NCBI RefSeq assembly: GCF_927798115.1
Contig: NZ_CAKMMG010000001.1
Location: 1,302,001-1,366,000, forward strand
Direction of reading: 5' to 3'
DNA from: Paenibacillus auburnensis
GTDB taxonomy: Bacteria > Bacillota > Bacilli > Paenibacillales > Paenibacillaceae
Length of the DNA stretch: 64,000 bases
The position numbers were made by a program, and so were the translations under genes. Each line of letters starts with the position of its first letter. Position 1 is the stretch's first letter. Shown piece by piece: positions 34,593 to 44,087 of the stretch. The notes below the pieces were generated by a model, which saw only the letters and a program-made list of their open reading frames with translations, ran no database searches and had not been told where the DNA came from.

Positions 34593-35189
34593 CTATGCTG
34601 AATGAAACCGTTCGATAATCATCGGCTGCAGCTGTTTGCCCTGCAGGGCTGCGTAGCAGGCCTCGGGAATGAGTTCCATGCGCGCTACAAGCGAATTAGG
34701 CTTGCCTTCGGGGTTATCCTGGCCGAACGGTACAAAATAAATATGTTTGGCTACAAGAAGCTTCGCAATATTCGCTGCGTTCAGGCCCAGCCCGTCATTG
34801 GTGGAGATCGCCAGCACGAGCGGACGGCCATTACGCATCTGCGATTTGGCTGCCATCAGTACAGGGCTGTCAGTCATCGCGTTAGCCAGTTTGCTCGTTG
34901 TATTCCCTGTGCAAGGAGCTATAGTGAGCACATCGAGCAGCTTGGATGGACCCAGCGGTTCCGCTTCAACAATTGTAGAAATGATATCATTCCCCGTTAT
35001 ATCTTTCAACTGTTTTAGCCAATTTTCCGAAGTGCCGAAGCGTGTGTCCGTGTTCAGCACAGATGCCGAAACAATCGGCACTACATTCGCCCCACCGTCC
35101 ATAAACCGCTGAATCTGCGGCATCACCTCAGCAAACGTGCAGTGTGAGCCGGTAATGGCATAACCTACTGTTTTTCCATGCCAATCCAT
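34593..35189 (-). CDS. dpaB: Dipicolinate synthase subunit B
   Basis: A 198-residue flavoprotein-fold subunit of dipicolinate synthase (also spoVFB). The N-terminal GKTVGYAITGSHCTFAEVMPQI and LDVLTIAPCTGNTTSKLANAMTDSPVLMAAKSQMRNGRP are diagnostic. With DpaA it converts the dapA product to dipicolinic acid in the mother cell. Its ATG abuts the TAA of dpaA copy 1 with no gap, so the two are coupled. Good spore-specific marker. Confidence 0.96.
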   Translation of the reverse strand: MDWHGKTVGYAITGSHCTFAEVMPQIQRFMDGGANVVPIVSASVLNTDTRFGTSENWLKQLKDITGNDIISTIVEAEPLGPSKLLDVLTIAPCTGNTTSKLANAMTDSPVLMAAKSQMRNGRPLVLAISTNDGLGLNAANIAKLLVAKHIYFVPFGQDNPEGKPNSLVARMELIPEACYAALQGKQLQPMIIERFHSA

Positions 35190-36086
35190 TTATTGGTCCC
35201 CCTTGTTTAAAGTCTCCTCCGAGATCGACTGTACCAGCGCACTTCCCATAATCATCCCGGCACTTTTCGGGGCTACGATCCCTGGCAATCCGGGTGCAAG
35301 CATAGCCTTGATTCCCCGCTTCTCCGCATACCGGAAATCACAGCCGCCCGGAGCTGAGGCCAAATCGATAATGACGCAATGCTTAGGTATCCTGGAGAGC
35401 ACCTGCGCCGTGATAATCATGTTCGGTATAGTATTAAAGATCAGGTCGGTATCCGTCACCTGCTGCAGCAGCTCACCGGTCATAAAGGGCTTCCAGCCCA
35501 TCTCTTCCGCACGGGCAAAGTGATCCTGCTTCCGTACACCCACTTTTACAGTAGAGCCTAATCCCTGCAATGCCCTTGCCATCGTAAATCCGGTCCGGCC
35601 CATGCCCAGCACCATCGAGACGGAACCGTGGATCGTAAAATCGGTATTCTGAATGGCCATGACTAGTGCGCCTTCCGCTGTCGGAATGGAGTTATAAATC
35701 GCTACATCATCCCTGTTCAGCAGCTCTACGAGCTTCAAGGAATACTTAGCGCACAGACTGCGCAAATAATTTTTGGCCATACCGGTATATACGGTTGAGC
35801 CCTGCGGGAGTGCAGCAGCATGCTCATCCAGCAGCTGCAGGCGTCCGGTGGAGAACAGCGCGTTGATATTTCCTTCCTCGTCACATCCTACCGTAGGCAG
35901 CACCAGTACATCCGCACTGCCGAGCAGCTCCGGCGACAGCTGTGCCAGGTTCACCCCCGGGCTAGGGGCTTCCCATTTTTCGAACCCGGCGGCGCTTACC
36001 GTCGCATCCATTTCCACGCATTTTCGAATCACTTCAAGCTGTCTCGCGTCCCCGCCCAGGAACACGATCCTGATGCCAGTAAGCAT
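35190..36086 (-). CDS. dpaA: Dipicolinate synthase subunit A, first copy
   Basis: A 298-residue NAD(P)-dependent subunit (spoVFA) with the dinucleotide motif GMGRTG at 161-166 and an N-terminal catalytic domain starting MLTGIRIVFLGGDARQLEVI. The ATG at 36086 has AAAGGAG 10 nt upstream; an extension to 36113 would run through that site. It directly precedes dpaB. A SigK-like promoter lies at 36128-36156, fitting late mother-cell expression. It follows dut after a strong terminator. See copy 2 at 33572. Confidence 0.96.
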   Translation of the reverse strand: MLTGIRIVFLGGDARQLEVIRKCVEMDATVSAAGFEKWEAPSPGVNLAQLSPELLGSADVLVLPTVGCDEEGNINALFSTGRLQLLDEHAAALPQGSTVYTGMAKNYLRSLCAKYSLKLVELLNRDDVAIYNSIPTAEGALVMAIQNTDFTIHGSVSMVLGMGRTGFTMARALQGLGSTVKVGVRKQDHFARAEEMGWKPFMTGELLQQVTDTDLIFNTIPNMIITAQVLSRIPKHCVIIDLASAPGGCDFRYAEKRGIKAMLAPGLPGIVAPKSAGMIMGSALVQSISEETLNKGDQ

Positions 36087-36127
36087 AGGGATGACGCTCC
36101 TTTCCACATACACTATCGACTATAGAG

Positions 36128-36156
36128 CATCTTATGCCGGGTCAGGCGGATGGGTG
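36128..36156 (-). promoter_or_regulatory. Candidate SigK promoter of dpaA-dpaB
   Basis: CACC (36156-36153), 17 bp after AC, then CATAAGATG (36136-36128); the SigK pattern is AC-N17-CATAnnnTA, with one mismatch in the last base. The B. subtilis spoVF operon is SigK-dependent. Confidence 0.55.
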
Positions 36157-36266
36157 ATGAGCGGAGAATAATTCCTGGGCGAATATCTCGGGTAGTGTGT
36201 AGGAGGGCAAATCTAGAAGCTGAGGATTGCCGGAGCAGATGTGTATAAAGGGACCTCCTTCCGAAA

Positions 36267-36322
36267 ATAAAAAAAGCTTGCGGATTGCGCCCTGTTTGGG
36301 GCGGATTATCCGCAAGCTTTTA
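36267..36322 (-). terminator. Rho-independent terminator of dut
   Basis: AAGCTTGCGGAT pairs perfectly with ATCCGCAAGCTT around a CCCC/GGGC inner stem, followed by TTTTT. Confidence 0.93.
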
Positions 36323-36347
36323 TATAAAAATTTAGAACTGCATCACT

Positions 36348-36794
36348 TTACTTCCCTGTATGACCAAAGCCGCCGGCACCGCGCTCGGTTTCAGACAGCT
36401 CTTCAACTTCTACCAGTGTCACAGCCGGAACAGCCTGGAAGACCATTTGGGCAATCCGCTCATTGCGGGCAATCGCAAAAGGCTCCTGACCCAGGTTAAT
36501 CAGCAGCACCTTGATTTCACCCCGGTAATCAGCATCGATGGTGCCCGGTGTGTTGAGGCAGGTAATGCCATGCTTAAAGGCCAGGCCGCTGCGCGGGCGG
36601 ATTTGTGCCTCCAGCCCGTCCGGCATCGCCAGGGCGATTCCCGTAGGGATCAGTGCACGCTCACCCGGAGCAAGCACCACCTGCTCGGTTACAGAGGCAT
36701 ACAGATCATACCCGGATGCCTGCTCCGACATTTTGCGTGGCAGCAGCACATCCTCATTTCCCGGAAGCTTGTTAATTTGAACGTAATAAGACAA
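36348..36794 (-). CDS. dut: dUTP pyrophosphatase
   Basis: A 148-residue trimeric dUTPase hydrolysing dUTP to dUMP. The five motifs are visible: ASGYDLYAS (1), [11 protein letters not shown] (2), [20 protein letters not shown] (3, with the nucleotide-binding Tyr and catalytic Asp), ERIAQMVF (4) and the Gly-rich [12 protein letters not shown] (5). The probable start is TTG at 36794 with AGGAG 8 nt upstream; an ATG 6 nt earlier is only 2 nt from the site. It overlaps the 3' end of mlpA by 23 nt, so the pair is co-transcribed. It replaces the PRC-barrel gene ymxH seen here in B. subtilis. Confidence 0.96.
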   Translation of the reverse strand: MSYYVQINKLPGNEDVLLPRKMSEQASGYDLYASVTEQVVLAPGERALIPTGIALAMPDGLEAQIRPRSGLAFKHGITCLNTPGTIDADYRGEIKVLLINLGQEPFAIARNERIAQMVFQAVPAVTLVEVEELSETERGAGGFGHTGK

Positions 36795-38037
36795 GATCAT
36801 CTCTCCTAACATTGGCTATAGCTTTATCTGTCGAGCCGACCATCGCCAATGCGAGAGGTGCAGCAAACATTTGATCCAGCAGCTGGTTCACATCATCCAT
36901 CGTTACACGCCCGATTTTGTTAATCATGTCATCCAGTGTATCATGTCTTCCCAGCATCAGCTCGTTTTTACCGATCCGGTTCATCCGGCTGCTGGTGCTC
37001 TCGAGGCTTAGGATCAGACTTCCTTTGAGCTGCTCCTTGCCTTTTCTCAGCTCATCTTCACTGATACCCTTTACAGCAAGCTCATGCATCATTTCCTTGA
37101 TCAGCTCCGTAACCTCTTTGGTCTGCTTCGGCGCTGTCCCCGCATATACGGTGAATAGGCCGCTGTCTGCCTGGGAGCTATGATAAGAATACACGGAGTA
37201 AGCCAGTCCGCGCTTCTCACGGATCTCCTGGAACAGGCGCGAGCTCATCCCACCGCCAATAGCGTTGTTTAAGAGCACCATCGGATATTGCAGCGGACCG
37301 CCGCTCTGTACACCCGGCAGGGAAATACAGATGTGGTTCTGCTCCGTTTTTTTGCGGTGGAACAGCAGCTCGCCATGGAATTCAGGTGCTGTCAGCGCAG
37401 CAGCCTCGCCATGATTGTCAAAAGAACCAAAATGGCGCTCCAACAGCTCTGTCAGATTATCATCGATGTTGCCCGCTACGCTGATCACCGTATTTTCAAT
37501 AGTATACTGAGCCTTCATATAGGCGCGCAGATCATCCGGCGTCATTTCCAGCAGGCGTTCCTTTAGACCAAGAATCGAATACGCCAGCGGATGTTCCCCG
37601 TAAGCGGCTGCGCACATCAGGTCATGGACCAGATCATCCGGCGTATCCTCGCACATGGAGATCTCCTCAAGGATAACATTCTTCTCCTTGGCCAATTCTT
37701 CGGCGTCCATTCGCGAACGGAAGAACATATCGGAGAGCACATCCACTGCAATCGGGAGATGCTCATCGAGCACTTTTGCGTAATAGCATGTATATTCCTT
37801 CGAGGTGAATGCATTGACGTTGCCGCCAATCGCATCAAACTGCTCGGCAATATCCTTGGCGCTGAAGCGGTCAGTGCCCTTAAACAGCATATGTTCAATA
37901 AAATGAGAAATCCCGTTATTCAAGGGGTTCTCATTGCGGGAGCCCGTTTTGACCCAGATTCCAAAGGAAACGGATCGGCCGGTGGGAATTTTCTCTGTCA
38001 CCACTCGCAGGCCGTTTGATAATACGATTTTGTCCAA
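36772..38037 (-). CDS. mlpA: M16-family zinc peptidase MlpA-like (YmxG)
   Basis: A 421-residue insulinase-type peptidase with the inverted zinc motif HFIEH near residues 46-50 ([16 protein letters not shown]) and a downstream [14 protein letters not shown] glutamate helix. No signal peptide. It is the third M16 protein in the window and is single-subunit by appearance. Conserved between ylxY and dpaA in Bacilli, where it is called ymxG or mlpA. The substrate is unknown. Confidence 0.95.
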   Translation of the reverse strand: MDKIVLSNGLRVVTEKIPTGRSVSFGIWVKTGSRNENPLNNGISHFIEHMLFKGTDRFSAKDIAEQFDAIGGNVNAFTSKEYTCYYAKVLDEHLPIAVDVLSDMFFRSRMDAEELAKEKNVILEEISMCEDTPDDLVHDLMCAAAYGEHPLAYSILGLKERLLEMTPDDLRAYMKAQYTIENTVISVAGNIDDNLTELLERHFGSFDNHGEAAALTAPEFHGELLFHRKKTEQNHICISLPGVQSGGPLQYPMVLLNNAIGGGMSSRLFQEIREKRGLAYSVYSYHSSQADSGLFTVYAGTAPKQTKEVTELIKEMMHELAVKGISEDELRKGKEQLKGSLILSLESTSSRMNRIGKNELMLGRHDTLDDMINKIGRVTMDDVNQLLDQMFAAPLALAMVGSTDKAIANVRRDDLVLLRSN

Positions 38038-38118
38038 TTCTAAGTCCTCCTGGCACAGCCTTGTTTCTGTCCTGTAGATTTGTTAAGCGCGACTCTAATC
38101 CTACCAGAAATTAACGAC

Positions 38119-39105
38119 TCACTCAACTTCGGAGGGCATCAGGCGCTCTGCTGACAACGTCTGGCTGACTGTTCCAAGCTGCAGGCCCTTTGCTCTGATC
38201 GCCCGTATCATGCCTTTCAGTGCCTTGGAGGAAGATGCCGTCGGATGCATCAGTATCAGCGTTCCCGGTTCTGTCTTGGCACTTATTTTAGCAATTACAG
38301 ATTCCGGGGAAGGATTCCGCCAATCGACCGTATCCAGCGTCCACAGCACCGTTTTCAGCCCTAAGGATGCAGCTATGTCCACCGTTTCCTGATCAAAATC
38401 GCCTGAAGGGGGAGCGAACCACTGATTCGTAACTCCCAGGCTCTCCTTGAGGAGGATTTGTGTCTTCTGGATCTCCGCTGTCGCCCGGGCCCGGCTTAAT
38501 GTACTCATATTCGGATGAGTGTAAGCATGATTCTCCATTTCGTGACCACGCTTCTGCATCTCTGCAGCCAGTTCTTTATTTTTACTGAGCCAGCTGCCGT
38601 CCAGAAAAAAGGTCACCTTCACCTTTTCCTCATCCAAAATGTCCAGCATCGGTTCAATATACTGATTGCCCCAGGCCACGTTGATCATCAGCGAGACCAT
38701 AGGTTTGGCCGGATTGCCCCGGTAGATCGGATGCGCCCCGAGATCATTTAAGGAGACCTTAGGCCGGATTTGGCGGTAAACCAGCTTAAGGCCGTCACCC
38801 GGACCTTTCAACAGTGCGTTGCGGTACGTAGCTTCTACATCTACCTCCAGCCCGTTATAGCCCGGTATGGCTTTCCAAATGCGGTCTACAGTGGCATCTA
38901 CAGGTGCTGCATTCAGCTTGGCTGCCTCGCTCTGAACCAGTAAACGCAAATCCTCATTTTGTTCCTTGGGATGATTAGCCATTACGGCCAGTCCATCCTC
39001 CGGCTTAAGCTGGGCCAGCATTTCCTTCACGGGTCTGTATGTACTGCCAATCCCGATTACAACAGCGATACAGGCCAGCACAAGTGCTGCCTTGTCCGTC
39101 TTCAT
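38119..39105 (-). CDS. ylxY: YlxY-type polysaccharide deacetylase homologue
   Basis: A 328-residue NodB-fold protein with an N-terminal membrane anchor or signal (AALVLACIAVVIGIGS). In the deacetylase domain the HXXXH metal pair is present (NHAYTH), but the usual TFDDG Asp-Asp motif reads SLMINVAWGNQY, so the catalytic acid is missing; this is also typical of the YlxY subfamily. FAPPSGDFDQETVD and LILMHPTASS are conserved. Start ATG 39105 with GGGAGG 9 nt upstream. Between pnp and mlpA, as in B. subtilis, where it is linked with sporulation. Deacetylase activity is doubtful. Confidence 0.93.
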   Translation of the reverse strand: MKTDKAALVLACIAVVIGIGSTYRPVKEMLAQLKPEDGLAVMANHPKEQNEDLRLLVQSEAAKLNAAPVDATVDRIWKAIPGYNGLEVDVEATYRNALLKGPGDGLKLVYRQIRPKVSLNDLGAHPIYRGNPAKPMVSLMINVAWGNQYIEPMLDILDEEKVKVTFFLDGSWLSKNKELAAEMQKRGHEMENHAYTHPNMSTLSRARATAEIQKTQILLKESLGVTNQWFAPPSGDFDQETVDIAASLGLKTVLWTLDTVDWRNPSPESVIAKISAKTEPGTLILMHPTASSSKALKGMIRAIRAKGLQLGTVSQTLSAERLMPSEVE

Positions 39106-39204
39106 GACGTTTTTCCTCCCCGCGCACAGTTCGTAACAGGACTCTTTGTCCCAGACTATGAATGACAGGAGAAAAATATGCTTCTTACCCGGCTTAAGCA
39201 CGCC

Positions 39205-39250
39205 AAAAAGAAACGGAATTACCGCCCTGCCCGGGAAGAAATCCGTTTCT
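39205..39250 (-). terminator. Second terminator downstream of pnp
   Basis: AGAAACGGATTT pairs with AATTCCGTTTCT, then TTTT on the minus strand. Confidence 0.7.
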
Positions 39251-39283
39251 GCAAATAATCTGGTCTGGAAATTATAGCCTATT

Positions 39284-39321
39284 TAAAAAAAGAGCCAGAC
39301 GCAAATGCTTCTGTCTCTTCT
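39284..39321 (-). terminator. First terminator downstream of pnp
   Basis: AAGAG-CAGA-GC pairs with GC-TCTG-CTCTT (two mismatches), then TTTTTTT. Confidence 0.72.
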
Positions 39322-39365
39322 TAAAAATATCCGTAAAGCCTGCTGCAAAAAAGGCAATCCGCAGC

Positions 39366-41468
39366 TTACGCTTTCGCTCCGGCTTCCGAAGTCAATACCG
39401 CTTTGCGCGACAAGTTGACGCGGCCCTGCTGGTCTATTTCGGTTACTTTTACAGTAATCGTATCGCCGATAGCCACAACATCTTCTACTTTCGCTACGCG
39501 CTCTGTGGACAGCTGGGAGATGTGTACCAGCCCGTCTTTGCCGGGAATCAGTTCAACAAAAGCACCGAACTTCTCTATGCGGCGAACCGTACCTACATAG
39601 ATTTCACCAACTTGGACTTCCTTCACAATGCCTTCGATGATGCCGCGGGCTTTTTGGATCATGGCTTCGTCGGAAGAGCCGATAAATACGCGTCCATCCT
39701 GCTCGATGTCGATCTTTACGCCGGTTTCTTCGATGATCTTGTTGATGATCTTACCGCCGGCACCAATAACATCACGGATTTTGTCCGGATTAATGTTGAT
39801 GATAATGATCTTAGGTGCATATTGGGACAGGCTAGGTCTTGGCTCAGAGATAGCTTCCATCATCTTACCGAGGATGAACAAACGTCCTTCTCTGGCTTGC
39901 TCCAACGCTTCCTTCAGAATCTTGCGGTCAATACCGGCAATCTTGATATCCATCTGAATTGCGGTAACACCTTCTGCAGTACCCGCTACCTTAAAGTCCA
40001 TATCACCCAGATGATCTTCCATACCCTGGATGTCTGTCAGAATGGAGACATGTTCTCCGTCTTTGATCAGACCCATAGCTACGCCGGCTACAGGAGCCTT
40101 AATAGGTACCCCTGCATCCATCATTGCCAGAATACTGGCGCAGATACTTGCCTGGGAAGTCGAACCGTTGGATTCAATCGCTTCCGATACCAGACGGATC
40201 GTGTATGGGAATTCAGTTTCACTAGGAATAACCTTGGAAAGGGCGCGTTCACCCAGTGCCCCGTGACCGATTTCGCGGCGTCCCGGTGCTCTAAGCGGGC
40301 GGGCTTCCCCTACGCTGAACGGCGGGAAGTTGTAATGATGCATGAAACGTTTGGTTTCGGTCGGATCGATACCGTCCAGAATCTGCACATCTCCAAGCGC
40401 ACCAAGTGTACATACGCTGAGAATTTGTGTTTGTCCGCGGGTAAAGAGACCGGAACCGTGTGTGCGCGGCAACAGTGCCGTATCACATTCGATAGGACGG
40501 ATTTCATCCAGCTTACGGCCATCCGGACGCACTTTGTCATGCGTAATCAGGCGGCGCACTTCATCCTTGACGATGTCATGCAGTACTTCCTTAACGTCTT
40601 TCAGAAGCTCTGGTGTCTCTATGTATTTCTCCACGAAATACTCCACCGTTTCGCTGTTGATCAGATCGATAGCATCCTGGCGTGCATGCTTCTCGGCAAT
40701 CTTGACAGCTTCTACCAGACGGCTCTGCGCAAAGGCACGAACCTCTGTGTTCACGTCAGCATTTACCGCGTGCAGCTTCACAGCCATTTTTTCTTTACCG
40801 GCAACTGCTACCAGTTCTTCAATCACTGCTACGATCTTGCGGATTTCTTCGTGCCCGAACATGATTGCTTCCAGCATCACGTCTTCCGGCACTTCGTTCG
40901 CTTCCGCTTCAACCATCATGATGGCATCTTTCGTTCCGGCAACTACGACATAAATGTCGCTGGCTTCCTGCTGGGCAACGTCCGGATTAATGACGAATTC
41001 GCCGTTGACCCGTCCAACCGCCACTCCGCCGATCGGCCCGTCAAACGGCACATCGGAGATGCTCAGGGCAGCAGACGTACCAATCATAGCCGCGATGTCC
41101 GGGGCACAGTCCTGATCCACACTCATAACCATGTTCAGTACTTGAACGTCGTTACGGAATCCTTCCGGAAACAACGGACGAATCGGACGGTCGGTCAGAC
41201 GGCTGGACAGAATTGCTTTCTCACTCGGTCTGCCTTCCCGCTTGATAAATCCGCCCGGGATTTTACCTACTGCATATAATCTTTCTTCATAGTTAACCGT
41301 AAGCGGGAAAAAATCCAGATCTTTAGGCTCACTGGAAGCTGTAACCGTACACAATACTGCAGTATCTCCGTAGCGTACCATAACGGCGGCATTTGCCTGT
41401 TTGGCAAGGCGGCCGGTCTCCAGCACCAGGCGTCTTCCGCCAAGCTGCATTTCTACACGTTGTTCCAT
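39366..41468 (-). CDS. pnp: Polynucleotide phosphorylase
   Basis: A 700-residue phosphorolytic 3'-5' exoribonuclease. Two RNase PH-like domains (first [31 protein letters not shown], second [17 protein letters not shown] with the DMDFKVAGT active-site aspartates) flank a helical linker. A KH domain ([16 protein letters not shown], about 560) and a C-terminal S1 domain ([33 protein letters not shown]) follow. It follows rpsO, as is nearly universal. A hairpin-containing leader lies in the 298-nt rpsO-pnp gap. Confidence 0.98.
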   Translation of the reverse strand: MEQRVEMQLGGRRLVLETGRLAKQANAAVMVRYGDTAVLCTVTASSEPKDLDFFPLTVNYEERLYAVGKIPGGFIKREGRPSEKAILSSRLTDRPIRPLFPEGFRNDVQVLNMVMSVDQDCAPDIAAMIGTSAALSISDVPFDGPIGGVAVGRVNGEFVINPDVAQQEASDIYVVVAGTKDAIMMVEAEANEVPEDVMLEAIMFGHEEIRKIVAVIEELVAVAGKEKMAVKLHAVNADVNTEVRAFAQSRLVEAVKIAEKHARQDAIDLINSETVEYFVEKYIETPELLKDVKEVLHDIVKDEVRRLITHDKVRPDGRKLDEIRPIECDTALLPRTHGSGLFTRGQTQILSVCTLGALGDVQILDGIDPTETKRFMHHYNFPPFSVGEARPLRAPGRREIGHGALGERALSKVIPSETEFPYTIRLVSEAIESNGSTSQASICASILAMMDAGVPIKAPVAGVAMGLIKDGEHVSILTDIQGMEDHLGDMDFKVAGTAEGVTAIQMDIKIAGIDRKILKEALEQAREGRLFILGKMMEAISEPRPSLSQYAPKIIIININPDKIRDVIGAGGKIINKIIEETGVKIDIEQDGRVFIGSSDEAMIQKARGIIEGIVKEVQVGEIYVGTVRRIEKFGAFVELIPGKDGLVHISQLSTERVAKVEDVVAIGDTITVKVTEIDQQGRVNLSRKAVLTSEAGAKA

Positions 41469-41587
41469 AAAACCCCTCCTTGAATAGTAGTAAGCCCGCT
41501 ATCGAACCGCAGGCTGTAGCGTAGTTCTTCATGAACCGTAAGGCTGTCTCAGATTATCAGAGCACGCACCGGTTCTGTATGTTCTAC

Positions 41588-41637
41588 AAGCAAAAACGGC
41601 TTGTCCTCAAAGAGAGGTGAAATAGCCGTTTGTGCGA
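41588..41637 (-). terminator. Hairpin with U-tract in the pnp leader, possible attenuator or processing site
   Basis: AAACGGCT pairs with AGCCGTTTTTG around an inner CCTC/GAGG stem, 120 nt upstream of the pnp start. A pnp leader stem is the autoregulation target in E. coli; a similar role here is an inference. Confidence 0.5.
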
Positions 41638-41677
41638 ATCATATCCATTTGCCACTGTAAAAGTTTTCCCTAAATTT

Positions 41678-41746
41678 TCAAAAAGCAACCCGGCTGTCCC
41701 GCTGTCGATCGTAAGAAGGACATACGGTATACAACCAGGCTGCTTT
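41678..41746 (-). terminator. Terminator-like hairpin after rpsO
   Basis: AAAGCAGCCTGG pairs with CCGGGTTGCTTT (wobbles) across a large loop, then TTG. Probably partial, since pnp follows. Confidence 0.55.
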
Positions 41747-41766
41747 AAGGTTACTCTTATGGGAAA

Positions 41767-42036
41767 TTAACGACGCAATCCCAGTTTCTCGATCAGGGCG
41801 CTGTAACGTCTGATGTCTTTGTTCTTCAAATACGCCAGCAGTTTACGACGTTGTCCAACCATCTTGAGCAGTCCGCGACGGGAATGATGATCCTTCTTGT
41901 GCGTACGCAAGTGGTCAGTCAAATTAACGATGTTCTCCGTAAGGATAGCAACTTGCACCTCAGGGGATCCAGTATCGGATTCATGAGTTTTGTGCTCGTC
42001 GATCAATTGGTGTTTACGTTCTTGAGTCAATGCCAT
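41767..42036 (-). CDS. rpsO: 30S ribosomal protein S15
   Basis: 89 residues, [32 protein letters not shown], with the rRNA-binding [28 protein letters not shown] block. It binds the 16S central domain. The ATG at 42036 has AAGGAGGTGA 4 nt upstream; 6 in-frame residues before it overlap the ribosome binding site. It has its own promoter and a leader of about 100 nt that could hold an S15 autoregulatory fold. Confidence 0.99.
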   Translation of the reverse strand: MALTQERKHQLIDEHKTHESDTGSPEVQVAILTENIVNLTDHLRTHKKDHHSRRGLLKMVGQRRKLLAYLKNKDIRRYSALIEKLGLRR

Positions 42037-42139
42037 CCTGTTCACCTCCTTCATTATAATCGCCAGTAGCCTCGTCGCCGTCGGTGAGAACGTGCAACCA
42101 AGCTAAGGTTATGATGCTGTCATTCCAGCAACGTTAATC

Positions 42140-42168
42140 AGTATAGCATCTTCGAAGACAAAAGTAAA
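42140..42168 (-). promoter_or_regulatory. SigA-type promoter of rpsO
   Basis: TTTACT (42168-42163), 17 bp, TATACT (42145-42140) on the minus strand. Confidence 0.7.
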
Positions 42169-42185
42169 CGCATGTCCAAAGAAGA

Positions 42186-43133
42186 TTATGAAGGATATCC
42201 CAGCAACACTTTGGCTGTCTCGGCATCCTTGGAAATTTGCGAGATCAAGGCATCAATGGACTCGAATTTCCGTTCAGGACGGATAAAGCCTTCAAGCTCT
42301 ACAGTGAGCTCCTGTCCATAGATATCTGCGGCAAAATCGAACAGGTGTACTTCAAAACTCGGTGCCACCATCCCGTCATGGAATGTGGGCTTGACACCAA
42401 CATTCATCACCCCGTACAAGACTTCCTCCTTAAAGAAGACCTTAACGGCATAGACCCCCTTGGCCGGAATGACATACCGGTCTTCCAACTGGAGATTGGC
42501 GGTCGGGAAGCCGATGGTGCGCCCGCGCTTCTCACCATGTCCGACGATCCCGCGCAGATGATAACAGCGTCCAAACCAGCTATTCGCAAGGGCCAGATCA
42601 CCGCTCTGCAAGCTCTTACGGATCCCGGAGCTGCTAACCTTCTCCCCATCAAGCAGGAACGGAGGAACCGTCTCCACACTCATTGCCCCAAGCCCCAGCT
42701 CACGGAGCATGTCCGCATCGCCTTCGCCCAGGTACCCGAAGCGGAAATCAAACCCGACTACTGCAGTTATAATCTGCAGCGGCAGCAGCATAATGGAGAC
42801 AAAATCCTGCGGGCTGACCCGGGAAAGCTGCTCATTAAAATCAATTATATACAAAATATCGACACCCATACCGGACAGAAGCTCCTGCTTATCCTTCGGC
42901 GGGGTCAAATATCCATCATAGTCGCCTTTGCCCATAACATCCTTGGGATGAGGATGAAAGGTCATCACTGCAGCCGGTACACCTTGTCTCCGGGCCAGAG
43001 CTACAGCGGATGTAATGACGCTGGCATGTCCGCGGTGCAGTCCGTCAAACTGGCCCAGTGCAGCTACTTGCGGCTGTGCCCACTCGGCTGCGGTCTCCGG
43101 CGGCATTGGATAGCTTAAGGTTACGGTTCTCAC
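42186..43133 (-). CDS. ribF: Bifunctional riboflavin kinase/FAD synthetase
   Basis: About 315 residues making FMN and FAD from riboflavin. The N-terminal adenylyltransferase domain has GQFDGLHRGH at 27-36 and VGFDFRFG near 115; SSSGIRKSLQSGD is the ISSTxIR motif. The C-terminal flavokinase domain shows GHGEKRGRTIGFPTANL. The GTG at 43133 has AGGTGAG 7 nt upstream; a GTG 12 nt earlier overlaps the site. Downstream of truB, conserved order. Confidence 0.96.
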   Translation of the reverse strand: MRTVTLSYPMPPETAAEWAQPQVAALGQFDGLHRGHASVITSAVALARRQGVPAAVMTFHPHPKDVMGKGDYDGYLTPPKDKQELLSGMGVDILYIIDFNEQLSRVSPQDFVSIMLLPLQIITAVVGFDFRFGYLGEGDADMLRELGLGAMSVETVPPFLLDGEKVSSSGIRKSLQSGDLALANSWFGRCYHLRGIVGHGEKRGRTIGFPTANLQLEDRYVIPAKGVYAVKVFFKEEVLYGVMNVGVKPTFHDGMVAPSFEVHLFDFAADIYGQELTVELEGFIRPERKFESIDALISQISKDAETAKVLLGYPS

Positions 43134-43172
43134 GCTGTTTCTCACCTACAATTCACAAATGAAATAAATAAA

Positions 43173-44087
43173 TTAACCTTGTGCGAAGACTTTAACAGGT
43201 GCAATAGCACCCGATTCTTCCAGCTTGTAAATACCCAGGAATTCTCCCTGAAGATCGTAAAGCCGAAAGTCCCCGCTCTGCTTCACTTCGGGTGCCACAT
43301 ACCGGATCGAAAGACGTTGTCCCTGCATGGCAGCCTTCTTCTTCTCATCGATCACGGAGTGCCGCGGCAAGTGGGAAATAGCCTCGTCTGCCGCAATCAA
43401 ATGCTGCTCAAGAGTGCCTGCTTCTTTATGTTCGGCAATCTGCTCAAGTGTCAGACAATGGCTGGCAGAAATCCCGGCAGACATCGTACGCGTAAGCTCG
43501 ACCATTACACCGGGAAGTCCAAGCGCACGGCCAATATCCACACAAAGTGTACGGATATAAGTGCCCTTCGAACACAATACGCGGAAAGTAATATCAGGAT
43601 AATTGCCGTTCCAGACCATATCCGTCATTTCAATTTCATAGATCTCCACTTCGCGGCTTTTGCGTTCGACAGTTTTGCCTTCTCTGGCCAGCTCATAAAG
43701 ACGCTTACCGTCAACCTTGACCGCAGAATACATCGGAGGAACCTGGGAGATCACTCCTTTGAATGAGTTCAGCACCTCAAGCACTTCGGCTTCAGTAACA
43801 TGAACTTCATCCACCGACTCCGTAATCGTACCGGTCATATCTTCTGTATCACTGGATAAGCCAAGTCTGAGGGTCGCAACATATTCCTTGGGCAGCTCCT
43901 GGATATATTCCACCACCCGGGTAGCCCGTCCGAGACAAAGCGGAAGCACTCCGGTCACTTGAGGATCAAGTGTACCTGTGTGACCAATCCGTTTCATTCC
44001 AAGAATCCTCCGGGCCTTGGCTACAACGTCATGCGAAGTGTATCCTGCAGGCTTATAAACCGCCAAAACACCTGTAAGTTCACTCAT
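43173..44087 (-). CDS. truB: tRNA pseudouridine-55 synthase
   Basis: A 304-residue TruB. The catalytic Asp is D41 in HTGTLDPQVTG. RLYELAREGKTVERKSREVEIY and CSKGTYIRTLCVDIG are conserved, and the C-terminus carries a PUA-like domain. It makes pseudouridine 55 in the T-loop of tRNAs. The ATG overlaps the nrnA stop (ATGA), so translation is coupled. Confidence 0.97.
   Translation of the reverse strand: MSELTGVLAVYKPAGYTSHDVVAKARRILGMKRIGHTGTLDPQVTGVLPLCLGRATRVVEYIQELPKEYVATLRLGLSSDTEDMTGTITESVDEVHVTEAEVLEVLNSFKGVISQVPPMYSAVKVDGKRLYELAREGKTVERKSREVEIYEIEMTDMVWNGNYPDITFRVLCSKGTYIRTLCVDIGRALGLPGVMVELTRTMSAGISASHCLTLEQIAEHKEAGTLEQHLIAADEAISHLPRHSVIDEKKKAAMQGQRLSIRYVAPEVKQSGDFRLYDLQGEFLGIYKLEESGAIAPVKVFAQG

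Noticed and set aside
39522..41279. A 585-codon open frame on the plus strand opposite pnp
   Set aside because: It mirrors the pnp reading frame (PNPase with all domains is on the minus strand), has no ribosome binding site and no recognisable domain.
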